A DNA stretch of 64,000 nt, from contig JBBRYA010000013.1 of NCBI GenBank assembly GCA_038238015.1, forward strand, positions 1 to 64,000, in the 5' to 3' direction. Source of the DNA: DASQFQ01 sp038238015. Lineage in GTDB: Bacteria; Actinomycetota; Thermoleophilia; Solirubrobacterales; Solirubrobacteraceae. Below are positions 39,194 to 48,475 of this stretch, in pieces; position 1 is the stretch's first letter; every line of letters starts with the position of its first letter. The position numbers and the translations under genes are program-made. The notes beneath the pieces are model-generated. The model searched no databases, was not told the origin of the DNA, and worked only from the letters and a program-made list of their open reading frames with translations.

Positions 39194-41398
39194 CTACTTC
39201 GTCGGTGACGCGCCGCCGGTGGGCGCTTTCTTGCCCGGGTCGGCCTTCGCGGGTCCCTCGGGTGCGGGCGGCGGCTGCGGCGGGGACTCATAGGCGTTGG
39301 GATCGAAGCCGCCGGCGCCCTTCTTCTTGCCACCCGCCTTCTTCTGCGGCTTGGCCGGGGTGCTCACGGAGGGCGGCGCGATGTAGGGCGTCACGCCCTG
39401 TGCCTGGCCCACGCCGCCGGTCTGGGACTGGTCGGTGGAGAGGCCCTTGCCGCCCGTGCGCGAGTACTGGCCGAAGAACGGGGAGAAGCTGGCCGGGGTC
39501 GTCGGCTGCGTGAAGTCCCCGCAGTAGCCGCCCTTGGCCTTCTTCATGTAGTCCCCCCAGATCTCGGCCGGGAACGTGCCGCCGGCCACCGGAGCGCCGC
39601 CGAACTCGGTCTTCATGTGCACCTGGGAGTCGGGGTAGCCGACCCAGACGGCGCTCGACAGGCGCGGGGTGAAGCCGACGAACCAGGCGTCGGAGTGCTC
39701 GTCGGTGGTGCCGGTCTTGCCGCCGGCGGGGCAGCCGATCGCCGCCCGGGTGCCGGTGCCGCTCTTGATGTTCTCCTTGAGGATCTTGGTCGCCTCGTAG
39801 GTCACGCCGTCCTCGAAGGCCTTGGTGCGCTTGACCTTGAAGCGCGGCGGCAGCTCCGAGTGCCCGTCGGGGAAGGTGATCTTGGTGATCGCGGTCGGCC
39901 GGTTGCGGTAGCCGCCGTCGGCGATCGTCGCGTAGGCGTTGGCCATCTCCAGAGGCGACACGCCGAGGCGCAGGCCGCCCAGCCCTTCGGCGTAGTAGCC
40001 GTTGAGGTGGGTCTTGATCCCCATGTCGTAGGCGGTGCGCTTGACCTCCTCGGGCCCGAGGTCGGCGATCAGCTGGGCGTAGACGGTGTTGTCGGACTTC
40101 AGCGTCGCCTTGACCAGGTCCATGCGCCCGCCGAAGCTGCCGTCGTAGGTCTTGACCTCGTAGTCGGGCGCCTCCTTGAGCCAGCCCTTCTGGAGCTTGC
40201 GCGAGACGTAGGTGGTCGAGCGCGGGTCCACGCCCTTGCGCAGCGCGGTCATCAGCACCATGACCTTGAAGGTCGAGCCCGGCTGGCGGTGGCCCTGGGC
40301 GGCGAGGTTGAACTTCGACTTGCCGTAGTCGGCCGAGGAGGCCATCGTCTTGATGTAGCCGTTGCGCGGGTCGATCGTGACGATCGCCGACGACGGCCCG
40401 ATGCCGGCGAGGCGGCCGCTGATCGCGCTGCGCGCCGCCGCCTGCTTCTTGAGGTCGATGGTCGTGTCGACGCGCAGGCCGCCCTGGCGCACGCGCAGGG
40501 CGCCGTACTGGCCGATCAGCTCGTCCTTGACGAAGTCGAAGAAGTAGCTCTCGCGGCGGCCGGTGAAGTAGCGCGAGGGCTTGACGCCGAGCGGCTTGCG
40601 GATCGCCGCGGCGGCCTGCGCGGGGGTGATCACGTGGACGTCGGCCATCTTGCGCAGGACCTCGTTGCGGCGGAACTCGGCCTTCTCGGGGGCACGCACC
40701 GGCGAGTAGGCCGACGGCGCCTGCGGGAGGCCCGCGAGCATCGCGGCCTCGTTGAGCTTGAGCTCCTGGACCGACTTGCCGAAGTACATGCGCGCCGCCG
40801 CCTGGACGCCGATCGCCGTCTGGCCGCCGATCGTGCCGAAGGGCACCGTGTTGAGGTACTTGTCGAGGATCCACTGCTTGTCGTGCTCTTGCTCGAGCTC
40901 CTCGGCGAGCTTCGCCTCGCGGATCTTGCGCTGGTAGGTGCGCTCCTTGGTGATGTAGAGGTTGCGGATCAGCTGCATCGTGATCGTCGACCCGCCCTGC
41001 ACGGTCTTGTGGCTCACGAGGTTCTTCACGCCGGCCCTCACGATGCCCTGATAGTCGACGCCCTTGTGGTGGTAGTAGCGCTGGTCCTCGATGGCCACCG
41101 TGGCGTCCTTGAGCATCTGCGGGATCTCACTGCCGGGGACGGGGCGGCGCAGCTCGTTGGACTGGATGAAGCCCAGGCGCGTGCCGTCGGCGGCGCGGAC
41201 CTCGGAGGCCGAGCCCAGATCGCGCGCCTTCAGCGAGTTCAGCGGAGGAGCCGACGCGGCGATCGAGACGACGTAGGCGACGGCCGACAGCACGCCCAGG
41301 ACGGCGAGGATCCCCACGACCATGGCGCCGAGGAAGGCCTTGTTGCGTGGGCGACCGCGGCCGCGGCGGTGGCGCCTGATCCGTTGGGAGCGGCTCAT
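39194..41398 (-). CDS. Class A penicillin-binding protein (PBP1A-like)
   Basis: 734 residues. A basic cytoplasmic N-terminus and TM (about 25-48) precede a GT51 transglycosylase (ATVAIEDQRYYHHKGVDYQGI with catalytic Glu, GGSTITMQLIRNLY) and a transpeptidase domain (PGSTFKVMVL for SxxK, KSDNTVYAQ for SxN, GGKTGTTDEHSDAW for KTG). The C-terminal ~120 residues are Pro/Lys/Gly-rich and disordered. It polymerises and cross-links peptidoglycan. ATG 41398 is used; GTG 41407 is three codons upstream. Confidence 0.95.
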   Translation of the reverse strand: MSRSQRIRRHRRGRGRPRNKAFLGAMVVGILAVLGVLSAVAYVVSIAASAPPLNSLKARDLGSASEVRAADGTRLGFIQSNELRRPVPGSEIPQMLKDATVAIEDQRYYHHKGVDYQGIVRAGVKNLVSHKTVQGGSTITMQLIRNLYITKERTYQRKIREAKLAEELEQEHDKQWILDKYLNTVPFGTIGGQTAIGVQAAARMYFGKSVQELKLNEAAMLAGLPQAPSAYSPVRAPEKAEFRRNEVLRKMADVHVITPAQAAAAIRKPLGVKPSRYFTGRRESYFFDFVKDELIGQYGALRVRQGGLRVDTTIDLKKQAAARSAISGRLAGIGPSSAIVTIDPRNGYIKTMASSADYGKSKFNLAAQGHRQPGSTFKVMVLMTALRKGVDPRSTTYVSRKLQKGWLKEAPDYEVKTYDGSFGGRMDLVKATLKSDNTVYAQLIADLGPEEVKRTAYDMGIKTHLNGYYAEGLGGLRLGVSPLEMANAYATIADGGYRNRPTAITKITFPDGHSELPPRFKVKRTKAFEDGVTYEATKILKENIKSGTGTRAAIGCPAGGKTGTTDEHSDAWFVGFTPRLSSAVWVGYPDSQVHMKTEFGGAPVAGGTFPAEIWGDYMKKAKGGYCGDFTQPTTPASFSPFFGQYSRTGGKGLSTDQSQTGGVGQAQGVTPYIAPPSVSTPAKPQKKAGGKKKGAGGFDPNAYESPPQPPPAPEGPAKADPGKKAPTGGASPTK

Positions 41399-41477
41399 GG
41401 CTTGCACGCGCGGCCCTCCGCGCGCGAGTGGAGAGTGTAGCCGCGGGGGGTTTCGCCCAAAGTGGCGCGATCCCTTG

Positions 41478-42269
41478 TCAGCCGGGGGCGAGCAGTCCCT
41501 CGGAGTGAAGTCGCTGCAGACAGCGCGCGCGCAGCTCGGCCTCCCGCGGCGCCCGCTCGGAGGGTTCGACCGGATCGCCCTCGACGGCCAGGCGGATGCC
41601 CCACGGCAGCGCCTCGGCGACGGTCGCCTTCCCGTCCTGCTCGAGCAGCTCGAGCGCCCGGGCGGCGTCGGCGCCTGCGGGCAGCCAGACCTCGATCTCC
41701 AGGCCCACGTGGTCGGACAGCAGCGTGTCGTTGCGCAGCACCCCCGAGGCCAGCTTCTCGTTGGGGATGATCACGCGCACGTCGGAGCCGGTGCGCAGGA
41801 TCGTGAAGTTCAGCCGCACGTCCTCGACGATCCCGTACTCGCCGTCGAAGGTGACCCAGTCGCCGACGCGCAGCGGCTGCGTGATCGCGAGCATCACCCC
41901 GGCGACGACGTTGGCGAGCGTCTGGCGCGCGGCGAAGCCGATCACCGCCGCGGCGATCGCCCCGGAGGCCAGCACGCTCGCCGCCAGGCGGCTCACGCCG
42001 GTGAACTGCGACAGCGCCACCGCCACGCCGATCAGCACGATCGTCGCGTAGAGCAGCCGCCGCACGAAGCGCAGGCGGGTGTCGATCACCGGGGTGAACT
42101 GACCGCGCGTGACCGCCTCGGCGAGCTCCCGTTCACGACGGCCGAGCCAGCGGTCCAGCGCGCTCGCGACGACGACCGCCAGCACGACGGAGACGACCGC
42201 CGTGACGACGTCCCCGTGCTGTGCCCAGAAGCCCGCGCCGAGGGGGAGTCCTACAGTGCCCGCGAGCAT
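41478..42269 (-). CDS. mscS: Small-conductance mechanosensitive channel (MscS family)
   Basis: About 263 residues. Three N-terminal helices (VVTAVVSVVLAVVVASAL, LLYATIVLIGVAVAL, AASVLASGAIAAAVIGFAA) are followed by the MscS signature FAARQTLANVVAGVMLAITQPLRVGDWVTF, then the beta domain GEYGIVEDVRLNFTILRT and VIIPNEKLASGV. It releases solutes under osmotic downshock. ATG 42269 is used; GTG 42296 is nine codons upstream. The ATG sits in the tetranucleotide CATG (42267-42270), which is also the start of the divergent HAD gene. Confidence 0.9.
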   Translation of the reverse strand: MLAGTVGLPLGAGFWAQHGDVVTAVVSVVLAVVVASALDRWLGRRERELAEAVTRGQFTPVIDTRLRFVRRLLYATIVLIGVAVALSQFTGVSRLAASVLASGAIAAAVIGFAARQTLANVVAGVMLAITQPLRVGDWVTFDGEYGIVEDVRLNFTILRTGSDVRVIIPNEKLASGVLRNDTLLSDHVGLEIEVWLPAGADAARALELLEQDGKATVAEALPWGIRLAVEGDPVEPSERAPREAELRARCLQRLHSEGLLAPG

Positions 42270-42975
42270 GGTGCGCGAGCCTAGACGAGCCGTCACGCTC
42301 GACGCCCTCGGGACGCTGCTGGAGCTCGAGCCGCCTGCGCCGCGCCTGCGCGCGGTCCTGCGCGAGCACCACGGGATCGAGCTGGGCGCTCGGGACGCCG
42401 AGCGCGCGATCGCCGCCGAGATCGCGTTCTACCGCGCCCACCTCGCCGAGGGCACCGACGCCGCGGCGCTCGCGTGCCTGCGCCGGCGCTGCGCCGAGGT
42501 GCTGCGCGACGCGCTGCCCGGCCTCGGCCTCGACCTCGATGCGCTGACCGCTGTGCTGCTGGCGGCGATCCACTTCACACCGTTCCCGGACGCCGCGCCC
42601 GCACTGCGCGAGCTGCGCGCCCGAGGCCTCGCGCTCGTCGCGGTGTCGAACTGGGACGTCTCGCTGCATGAGCAGCTCGCCGCGACCGGGCTGGCGGAGC
42701 TGCTCGACGGCGCGGTGTCCTCCGCGGAGGTGGGAGCGGCCAAGCCCGACCCCGCGATCTTCGAGCGTGCGCTGGCGCTCGCGGGCGTGCCCGCCGAATC
42801 CGCGGTGCACGTGGGGGACGAGCCGGCCGCCGACGTCGCGGGAGCCCTGGCCGCGGGACTCGAGCCGGTTCTGATCGACCGCGAGGGGACGCTGGAGGCG
42901 CCGGAGGGCGTGCGCCGGATCGCCTCGCTGGCCGAGCTGCCCGACCTCTGCGCGTACCCTTCACCGGCGCGATGA
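42268..42975 (+). CDS. HAD-superfamily hydrolase
   Basis: 235 residues of HAD-IA type. Motif I is VTLDALGTLLEL (nucleophile Asp, variant DxLGT), motif II LVAVSNWD, motif III Lys in AAKPDPAIFERAL, motif IV VHVGDEPAADVAGA. A helical cap lies between motifs I and II. Substrate not readable (phosphatase or haloacid-type). ATG 42268 shares CATG with mscS; GTG 42271 is the alternative. Its stop overlaps the next gene's ATG (ATGA). Confidence 0.85.
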   Translation: MVREPRRAVTLDALGTLLELEPPAPRLRAVLREHHGIELGARDAERAIAAEIAFYRAHLAEGTDAAALACLRRRCAEVLRDALPGLGLDLDALTAVLLAAIHFTPFPDAAPALRELRARGLALVAVSNWDVSLHEQLAATGLAELLDGAVSSAEVGAAKPDPAIFERALALAGVPAESAVHVGDEPAADVAGALAAGLEPVLIDREGTLEAPEGVRRIASLAELPDLCAYPSPAR

Positions 42976-43883
42976 CGAGCGTCCCGCCCCCCTTCGAGCG
43001 CCCAGGGCCGCCGCCGTCGCGGCCGGAACTGCCCGCGGGCGCGGTCGCCGGCCCGCCGCCCCCTCAGGGCTCGGGCACCAGCGATGACGTCCCGGCAGGG
43101 CCGCTGGCCGCCGTGCCCGCGTGGGCGCCGCTGGCGGCGATGGTGCTCGCTTTCGTCGCGGCGACGCTGGCCTATGTGCTGATCGGCGCCGTGCTCAAGG
43201 CGGGCGGGACCGACGTCACGGCGACGGGCCCCCCGGGCTTGGTGATCTCGGCCACGCTGCTGCAGGACATCGCGCTCATTGGCGCCGCGGTCGTGTTCAG
43301 CGCGATGTGGGCCCGCGGCCTCACGCCGGCGTCCTTCGGCCTGCGCACCACGCGCCTGTGGCCGGCGGTGGGGAACATGGCGCTCGTCTTCGCGGTGTTC
43401 TGGGTCCTGACCCTGCTCTACCTCACCCTCGTGGGCCAGCCCGACCAGCAGGAGCTCACGCGCGACCTCAAGGACGAGGGGTCGGCCACGACGCTGGTGG
43501 CCTACGGCGTGCTGCTCGCGTTCGCCGCCCCGCTGGCGGAGGAGTTCTTCTTCCGCGGCTTCATGTTCAGCGTCTTCTCCGCGCGCATCGGCCCGTGGTG
43601 GGGCGCGGTCGTGACCGGCACGATCTTCGGCTTCGTCCACGTGGCCGGCTCGCCGGTGAAAACCGTGGTGGTGCTGATCATCCTCGGCATCGCCCTGTGC
43701 CTGCTGTTCTGGCGCACCGGCTCGCTGCTGCCCTGCATCGCGGTGCACTCGATCAACAACGCGATCTCCTTCGCGGCCACGAAGTCGCTGCCGCCGGTGG
43801 CCTTCGGCGCTGTGGTCCTGGGCAGCGCCGGCGCCTGCATGGCGGTGGCGATGGCCGTGCTCAAGCGGACGAGACCGGCGTGA
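42972..43883 (+). CDS. CPBP-family intramembrane metalloprotease (CAAX/Abi)
   Basis: 303 residues. A Pro-rich cytoplasmic N-terminus (about 50 residues) is followed by about eight helices. Catalytic motifs are present: EEFFFRGFMFSV (EExxxR), FGFVHVAG (FxxxH) and HSINNAISF (HxxxN). The family spans prenyl-protein proteases and bacteriocin immunity proteins; the substrate here is unknown. ATG start overlaps the HAD stop by four bases. The 3' end overlaps the YbdK-type gene by 23 bp, tail to tail. Confidence 0.88.
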   Translation: MTSVPPPFERPGPPPSRPELPAGAVAGPPPPQGSGTSDDVPAGPLAAVPAWAPLAAMVLAFVAATLAYVLIGAVLKAGGTDVTATGPPGLVISATLLQDIALIGAAVVFSAMWARGLTPASFGLRTTRLWPAVGNMALVFAVFWVLTLLYLTLVGQPDQQELTRDLKDEGSATTLVAYGVLLAFAAPLAEEFFFRGFMFSVFSARIGPWWGAVVTGTIFGFVHVAGSPVKTVVVLIILGIALCLLFWRTGSLLPCIAVHSINNAISFAATKSLPPVAFGAVVLGSAGACMAVAMAVLKRTRPA

Positions 43884-44958
43884 GCTCCAGCGGCTCGGCG
43901 GTCTCCCGCACGAGCCGCTCCAGGACCGCGCGCATGCCTCCGGCGGCGTGTGCTTCGCGCATCCTCTCGGCCCCGTTGCCCTCGCGCAGGATCCGCTCGA
44001 CCTCCACGAGCGCGTCGCCGGCGCCGTGCGCGCGGGCGAGCTCGAGCGCCCGCCTGGCGAGCTCGCGCAGCGGGCGCAGCGCGCCCCCGCCGTCCCACAC
44101 CGTCGCCTCCAGCCCGTCGCGCCCGGCGCGGTAGGAGGACTCGACCAGCACCTCGCGCCGCGGCAGCGCACCGCTCGCGCCCTCCGCGCACGCGCGCACG
44201 AGCCCGTGAACCAGCGCGGCGAGGCCGCACACCGAGCCGATCCGCGCCTGGGCATCCATTGCGCGGACCTCGAGCGTGCCGAGCCTCGGGTGCGGCCGGA
44301 TGTCCCACCACAGGTAGGTGTAGTCGGCGACGTCGGCGGCGGCGACGAACTCCGCCATCGTCTCGGCGTAGTCCTCCCAGCCCGCGAACTCGCGCGGGAT
44401 GTCGGCGCGCGGGTAGCCGCGGAAGAGCTGGGCGCGCGCGCTGGCGAAGCCCGAGTCGGCGCCGTGCCAGTACGGCGAGTGCGCCGCGAGCGCCTGGAGC
44501 AGCGGCAGGTGCGCGCGCATTCGGTTGCAGGCCAGGATCGCGGTCTCCGGGTCGGGCATGCCGACGTGCACGTGGAGCGCGCAGGTCGGCGTGCGCCGCA
44601 GGAGCCCGCGCATCTGCTCGCCGATCTCGCGGTAGCGCTCGTGCTCGACGTGCGGCGCGTCGCCGAACGCGCCCGCCGGGTGGATGCCGGCGCCGGCCAG
44701 CGTGGCCCCGGCCTCGCGCAGGATGTCGCGCAGCGCTTGAAGCGACCCCGCGCCGGCGATCGCGTCGGGGCTGATCGGCGAGGCCGTTTCGACCAGCGCC
44801 TCGTAGACGTCGTGCATCACGGTCCCCGCCGGCGGGTGCAGCCGCGGCACCAGCGAGCTCGAGACCGGCGCGAGCGCGAGCGTCTCCGGGTCGAGCAGCA
44901 GCAGCTCCTCCTCCATGCCGAGGGCAAACGGCGCCGCGCGGCCGAAGGCGTGCTCCAT
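43861..44958 (-). CDS. Carboxylate-amine ligase, glutamate-cysteine ligase type 2 (YbdK family)
   Basis: 365 residues. GCS2 markers: FALGMEEELLLLDPETL near the N-terminus, ETASPISPDA, HVHVGMPDPETAI, LRAHLPLLQALAAHSPYWHG-like LPLLQALAAHSPYWHGADSG, YLWWDIRPHPRLGTLEVRAMD. Members make gamma-glutamyl peptides such as gamma-glutamylcysteine. ATG 44958 is used since the conserved domain starts at once; the frame stays open upstream through pyrE by chance. Divergent from pyrE, 30 bp apart. Confidence 0.88.
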   Translation of the reverse strand: MEHAFGRAAPFALGMEEELLLLDPETLALAPVSSSLVPRLHPPAGTVMHDVYEALVETASPISPDAIAGAGSLQALRDILREAGATLAGAGIHPAGAFGDAPHVEHERYREIGEQMRGLLRRTPTCALHVHVGMPDPETAILACNRMRAHLPLLQALAAHSPYWHGADSGFASARAQLFRGYPRADIPREFAGWEDYAETMAEFVAAADVADYTYLWWDIRPHPRLGTLEVRAMDAQARIGSVCGLAALVHGLVRACAEGASGALPRREVLVESSYRAGRDGLEATVWDGGGALRPLRELARRALELARAHGAGDALVEVERILREGNGAERMREAHAAGGMRAVLERLVRETAEPLELTPVSSA

Positions 44959-44988
44959 CTGGCCCGGATCATAGGATCGCTCCCGCCG

Positions 44989-45537
44989 ATGAACCCCCGC
45001 GACACGCTGATCGAGGAGCTCCGCCGCCACGCCCTGATCGTCGGCGAGGTGACGCTGACCTCCGGCAAGACCGCGCAGTACTACGTCGACGCCAAGCGCG
45101 CCGTCCTGCGCCCAGCCGGCTTCCGCGCGCTCGCCGAGCTGGTCGCCGGCCACGCCGCTCGGCTGCGCGCAACCGCGGTGGGCGGCCTGACCATGGGGGC
45201 CGACGCGCCCGCCTGCGCGGCGCTCGCGGGCGGCGCGGAGGTCAAGGCGTTCTTCGTGCGCAAGGAGACCAAGGCGCACGGGCTCCAGCGCAAGGTCGAG
45301 GGGCCACCGCTCGAGCCCGGCGAGCGCTGCCTGATCGTCGAGGACGTCGTGACCACCGGCGGATCGACCGTGCAGGCCATCGAGGCGGTGCGCGCCGAGG
45401 GCTACGAGGTCGTCGGCGTCGTCTCGATCCTCGACCGCCTGGCCGGAGGCGCCGAGGCGATCCGCGAGGCCGCGGCGGGCGCGCCCTACGAGCCGCTGGC
45501 GACGATCGACGACATCTACCCCGACCGCCCCCACTGA
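44989..45537 (+). CDS. pyrE: Orotate phosphoribosyltransferase
   Basis: 182 residues. It has the PRPP-binding motif CLIVEDVVTTGGSTVQAI, the N-terminal hood LTSGKTAQYYVDAKRAVL, and the catalytic loop FFVRKETKAHGLQRKVEG. It converts orotate and PRPP to OMP in pyrimidine synthesis. ATG 44989 is the start that fits family length. The intergenic space to the divergent ligase gene is only 30 bp, so their promoters must overlap. Confidence 0.95.
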   Translation: MNPRDTLIEELRRHALIVGEVTLTSGKTAQYYVDAKRAVLRPAGFRALAELVAGHAARLRATAVGGLTMGADAPACAALAGGAEVKAFFVRKETKAHGLQRKVEGPPLEPGERCLIVEDVVTTGGSTVQAIEAVRAEGYEVVGVVSILDRLAGGAEAIREAAAGAPYEPLATIDDIYPDRPH

Positions 45538-45547
45538 GGCGTCGCGG

Positions 45548-45727
45548 TCAGCGCCGACGGCGCGCGAGCACCACGACCACGCCGATCAGCACGATCAGCG
45601 CGCCCACCTGGACGAGCGCGGTGACGGCGGCGCCCGAGTGCTCGGTCGCGTGGCGCAGGCTGCGGAAGGCGAGCGAGGCCCCGAGGAAGGCCACGATCGT
45701 CCAGAGCGCCGTGGTGTTGCGGCCCAC
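45548..45727 (-). CDS. Small two-helix membrane protein (59 residues)
   Basis: GTG 45727 to TGA 45548. The product has a first helix (TALWTIVAFLGASLAFRSL), a short polar turn, and a second helix (ALVQVGALIVLIGVVVVLA) ending in RRRR. No family is recognised. The hydrophobic pattern and basic end give a normal membrane topology, and it fills the gap between pyrE and tRNA-Arg. Short, so moderate confidence. Confidence 0.5.
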   Translation of the reverse strand: MGRNTTALWTIVAFLGASLAFRSLRHATEHSGAAVTALVQVGALIVLIGVVVVLARRRR

Positions 45728-45768
45728 GGGGCGGCACGGTAGCGGGGTAACCCTAAGCTTTCCCGGCT

Positions 45769-45842
<74 letters not shown>

Positions 45843-45893
45843 CTTCAGGTGGGGAGCCGAATCCCGCGGGTGGGGTGCGGGCTTACCGGGTCA

Positions 45894-46403
45894 TCATCGA
45901 CCGGCACGTTGAGCCGCGAGGAAGCGCCGGCCCGGACCGGGGTCGACCCCAAAGCGCTCGGCGTAGCGTTCGTGAGCTTCTCCCCACGGCTCGTGTGCCT
46001 CCTCTTCGGAGAGGTGCCCGCCGGCGAGATGAGGCCCGAGCCGCGAGAGGTAGGTCTCCCAGCCGGCTGCGGTCTGCGCCGCGCGCGCGCGCTCGTCGAA
46101 GACGTGCGTGAAGACCAACCGGCAGCCGCCTTCCTGAGCGGCCAGCTCGAAGCTGTACCGCTCGCCGCCGAAGGTCCATGCCAGACGATGGGGAGCATCG
46201 ACCTCAGTGACCTCGCCGGTCGCGCCGTAGGCCTCGAAGGTCTCACCCGTCGCCGGTGTCCAGTCGGCGGAGGCGGGGAACCATCGCTCAAGCTCTGCCG
46301 GGTCACTGATCGCCCGCCACACGCGCTCGACCGGGTGGGCGAGCGCGCGCTCGAAGCACAGCGCCGGGCGACCGTCGATCGTCTCCAGGGTTCCGTCGGT
46401 CAT
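45894..46403 (-). CDS. SRPBCC/AHSA1-domain protein
   Basis: 169 residues. An AHSA1-like START/Bet v 1 fold: FERALAHPVERVWRAISDPAELERWFPA at the start, then GEVTEVDAPHRLAWTFGGERYSFEL and a C-terminal helix. Such proteins bind hydrophobic ligands and are often paired with ArsR regulators. ATG 46403 overlaps the ArsR stop (ATGA), so the two are coupled. Confidence 0.85.
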   Translation of the reverse strand: MTDGTLETIDGRPALCFERALAHPVERVWRAISDPAELERWFPASADWTPATGETFEAYGATGEVTEVDAPHRLAWTFGGERYSFELAAQEGGCRLVFTHVFDERARAAQTAAGWETYLSRLGPHLAGGHLSEEEAHEPWGEAHERYAERFGVDPGPGRRFLAAQRAGR

Positions 46404-46702
46404 GGGTTCTCCTCCAGGTGTCGTTCGAGGGCGTCGAGGCGCTTCGACCAGAACGCGCGATAGGGCTCCAGCCACTGGGCGACCTCGGCGAGGGGTTCTG
46501 GGCTCAGCGCGTACAGACGCCGCTTGCCGTCCGCGCGCACCACGACGAGCCCGGCCTCACGCAGCACCTTGAGGTGCTTGGACACGCCGGGCTGGCTGAG
46601 CGTGAGGCGCTTCACCAGCTCTCCGGCGGGCCGCTCGCCATCACGCAGGAGATCGAGAATCTGTCTGCGGTGAGGCTCGGCCAAGGCGGCGTAGGCGCTC
46701 AT
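46400..46702 (-). CDS. ArsR-family transcriptional regulator (SRPBCC-linked)
   Basis: 100 residues. Winged helix: LAEPHRRQILDLLRDGERPAGELVKRLTLSQPGVSKHLKVLREAGLV, with wing VRADGKRRLYAL. No metal-binding Cys cluster, so it belongs to the SdpR-like non-metal branch that travels with AHSA1 genes. A perfect interrupted palindrome lies just upstream. ATG start. It likely represses its own two-gene operon. Confidence 0.9.
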   Translation of the reverse strand: MSAYAALAEPHRRQILDLLRDGERPAGELVKRLTLSQPGVSKHLKVLREAGLVVVRADGKRRLYALSPEPLAEVAQWLEPYRAFWSKRLDALERHLEENP

Positions 46703-46708
46703 CGCGTC

Positions 46709-46728
46709 ATATTACCAGGCGGTGATAT
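46709..46728 (-). promoter_or_regulatory. Palindromic operator/promoter of the ArsR-SRPBCC operon
   Basis: ATATTACC (46709-46716) and GGTGATAT (46721-46728) form an 8-bp inverted repeat with one mismatch position and a 4-base spacer. On the minus strand it includes TAATAT, a good -10 box, six bases before the ATG, so the message would be nearly leaderless and the repressor would cover the start site. Confidence 0.6.
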
Positions 46729-46894
46729 GAAATTCCTAGGGCGATGGAGCGTTTGGCCGGAGGAGTAGTGTTGTTCGCAACTGGCCCTGCGGCCAATAGT
46801 CCCGGCCGAAGCGCGACGTACCGCCGACGAAGCGACTCACGCTACGAGGCGACGCACTAACGGCGACGGGGCCGACCGTGGGGCCGGTCTTGCG

Positions 46895-48475
46895 TCACCG
46901 GCGCTTCCCCGCCGCCCGCTCGAGCGCTCGACACAGGCCCTCGCGTGCTTCGAGCTCGGCCGCCACGGGGTCGAGGATCTGCGCCCGCGCCACCGCCTCG
47001 ACGCGCCGCCGCAGCTCGCGGTGGGCCTGGCCGGCGCGGCGCCGGGCGCCGGCTGCGTTGAGCCAGCGCGTGACGCCGGCCACCAGCAGTCCGGCGAGGA
47101 GCCCGCCGAGCAGCAGCAGGGTCGGGATCGGGAAGCCGTGGAACTTCGGGGTGGGCACGGCGTCGGTGAGCTGCAGGTAGCCGAGCGCCACGAGCGCGAG
47201 CAGCCACAGGGCTCCGGCGCCCGCCACGATCGCGAGCGCGGTCTGGACCGCGCGCGCCGCTCCCCACCAGCGCGGACGGCGCCGCTCGAGCTCGGCACCC
47301 GCGATCTCCCGGTCGAGCCGGTCAGGCAGGTGCTCCTCGGCGCGCAGGGCGGCGCTGCGCACGAGGGCCGGCCATGGCTCGGGAAGCCCGGTCGCGGCGC
47401 CCGCGGCGAGCGTCCGGGCGGCGGCCCCGACCTGGGAGCGCTGCGCCGGCGTCGCGGGCGGCAGCGAGGTCCGCGCCTCCGGCCTGCCGCCCGAGCCGAG
47501 GTGCAGCCGCCGCAGCGGCTCGGCTCGCAGCCGCCGCACCCAGCGCACGAACGGCCAGCCCGTGGCGAGCGAGCCGGCGCGGCGGTGCGACGCCGCGACC
47601 GCATGCACGACGGCGGGAACCCCGGCGGCCTGCTCGAGCGCGGCAAGCACGGCGGCGCGCTCGCCGCGCCCGGCTCCCGCCGCTCGCCCGTCGCAGCCCG
47701 CGACGGCAGCGAGGCCCGCCGCGACAGCGCTCACGTCGGCGCCCAGGCGCGCCACCGCCGCCTCGTGCGCGGCCACGCTGCGCGCGAGCACCGCGTGCAG
47801 CTCCTCCAGGCCGGCGCCCGTCGCCGCCGAGACCGCGAGCACGCCGACGCCATCGAGGCCGTCCTCGCGCAGCAGCCGCCCGAGGTCGGCGCGGCAGGCA
47901 CGCAGTGCGTCGGGCGCGAGCAGGTCGGACTGGTTGAGCACGACCAGCATCGGCGCGCCGTGCCCCGCCAGCGGCTTCAGGTAGCGATCGTGCAGCGCGG
48001 CGTCGGCGTACTTCTGCGGGTCCGCGACCCAGACCGCGAGGTCGGCGAGCTCCAGCACGCGGTCGACCTCGTCGCGGTGCGCGCGCTGGACGGAGTCGAA
48101 GTCGGGCAGGTCGAGCAGCAGCAGGCCGTCGAGCTCGCCGTCGCCCATGCGGTGCCGGCGCGGCACCTCCAGCCAGTCCAGCAGCGCGTCGCCGCCGTCG
48201 CCCCAGACTGCCGCGGTGGTCGCCGAGGTGGTCGGGCGCCGCCGGCCCGCGTCGGCCAGGTCGGCCCCGCTGAGCGCGTTGAAGAGCGAGGACTTCCCGG
48301 CTCCGGTAGGCCCGGCGAGCGCCACCACGGTCGCCTCGACGCCGAGCCCGAGCCGTTGGCCCGCGCGCCGGACCACCCTGCGGGCGGCGTCCACCCGCTC
48401 GGGATCGAGCCGGCCGCCGGCGAGGGCGACCGCCTCGTCGAGCGCCGTCAGACGGCGGTCGAGCGCGTCGGTCAC
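46895..48475 (-). CDS. Dynamin-like GTPase, second of a pair (DynB-like)
   Basis: 526 residues. GTPase domain: G1 VALAGPTGAGKSSLFNAL, G2 RRPTTSATTAA, G3 LLLDLPDFDSV, G4 VLNQSDLL. The middle is helical, and two hydrophobic segments (AIVAGAGALWLLALVALGYL and LLLLGGLLAGLLVAGV) lie near residues 420-480. The layout and WLEVPRRHRM segment resemble Streptomyces DynB, which works with DynA in sporulation septation; that name is by resemblance only. GTG 48475 overlaps the upstream gene's stop (GTGA). Confidence 0.78.
   Translation of the reverse strand: MTDALDRRLTALDEAVALAGGRLDPERVDAARRVVRRAGQRLGLGVEATVVALAGPTGAGKSSLFNALSGADLADAGRRRPTTSATTAAVWGDGGDALLDWLEVPRRHRMGDGELDGLLLLDLPDFDSVQRAHRDEVDRVLELADLAVWVADPQKYADAALHDRYLKPLAGHGAPMLVVLNQSDLLAPDALRACRADLGRLLREDGLDGVGVLAVSAATGAGLEELHAVLARSVAAHEAAVARLGADVSAVAAGLAAVAGCDGRAAGAGRGERAAVLAALEQAAGVPAVVHAVAASHRRAGSLATGWPFVRWVRRLRAEPLRRLHLGSGGRPEARTSLPPATPAQRSQVGAAARTLAAGAATGLPEPWPALVRSAALRAEEHLPDRLDREIAGAELERRRPRWWGAARAVQTALAIVAGAGALWLLALVALGYLQLTDAVPTPKFHGFPIPTLLLLGGLLAGLLVAGVTRWLNAAGARRRAGQAHRELRRRVEAVARAQILDPVAAELEAREGLCRALERAAGKRR

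Noticed and set aside
41478..42296. GTG 42296 as the mscS start
   Set aside because: Possible, but it adds nine residues without family support and increases overlap with the HAD gene; ATG 42269 is the simpler choice.
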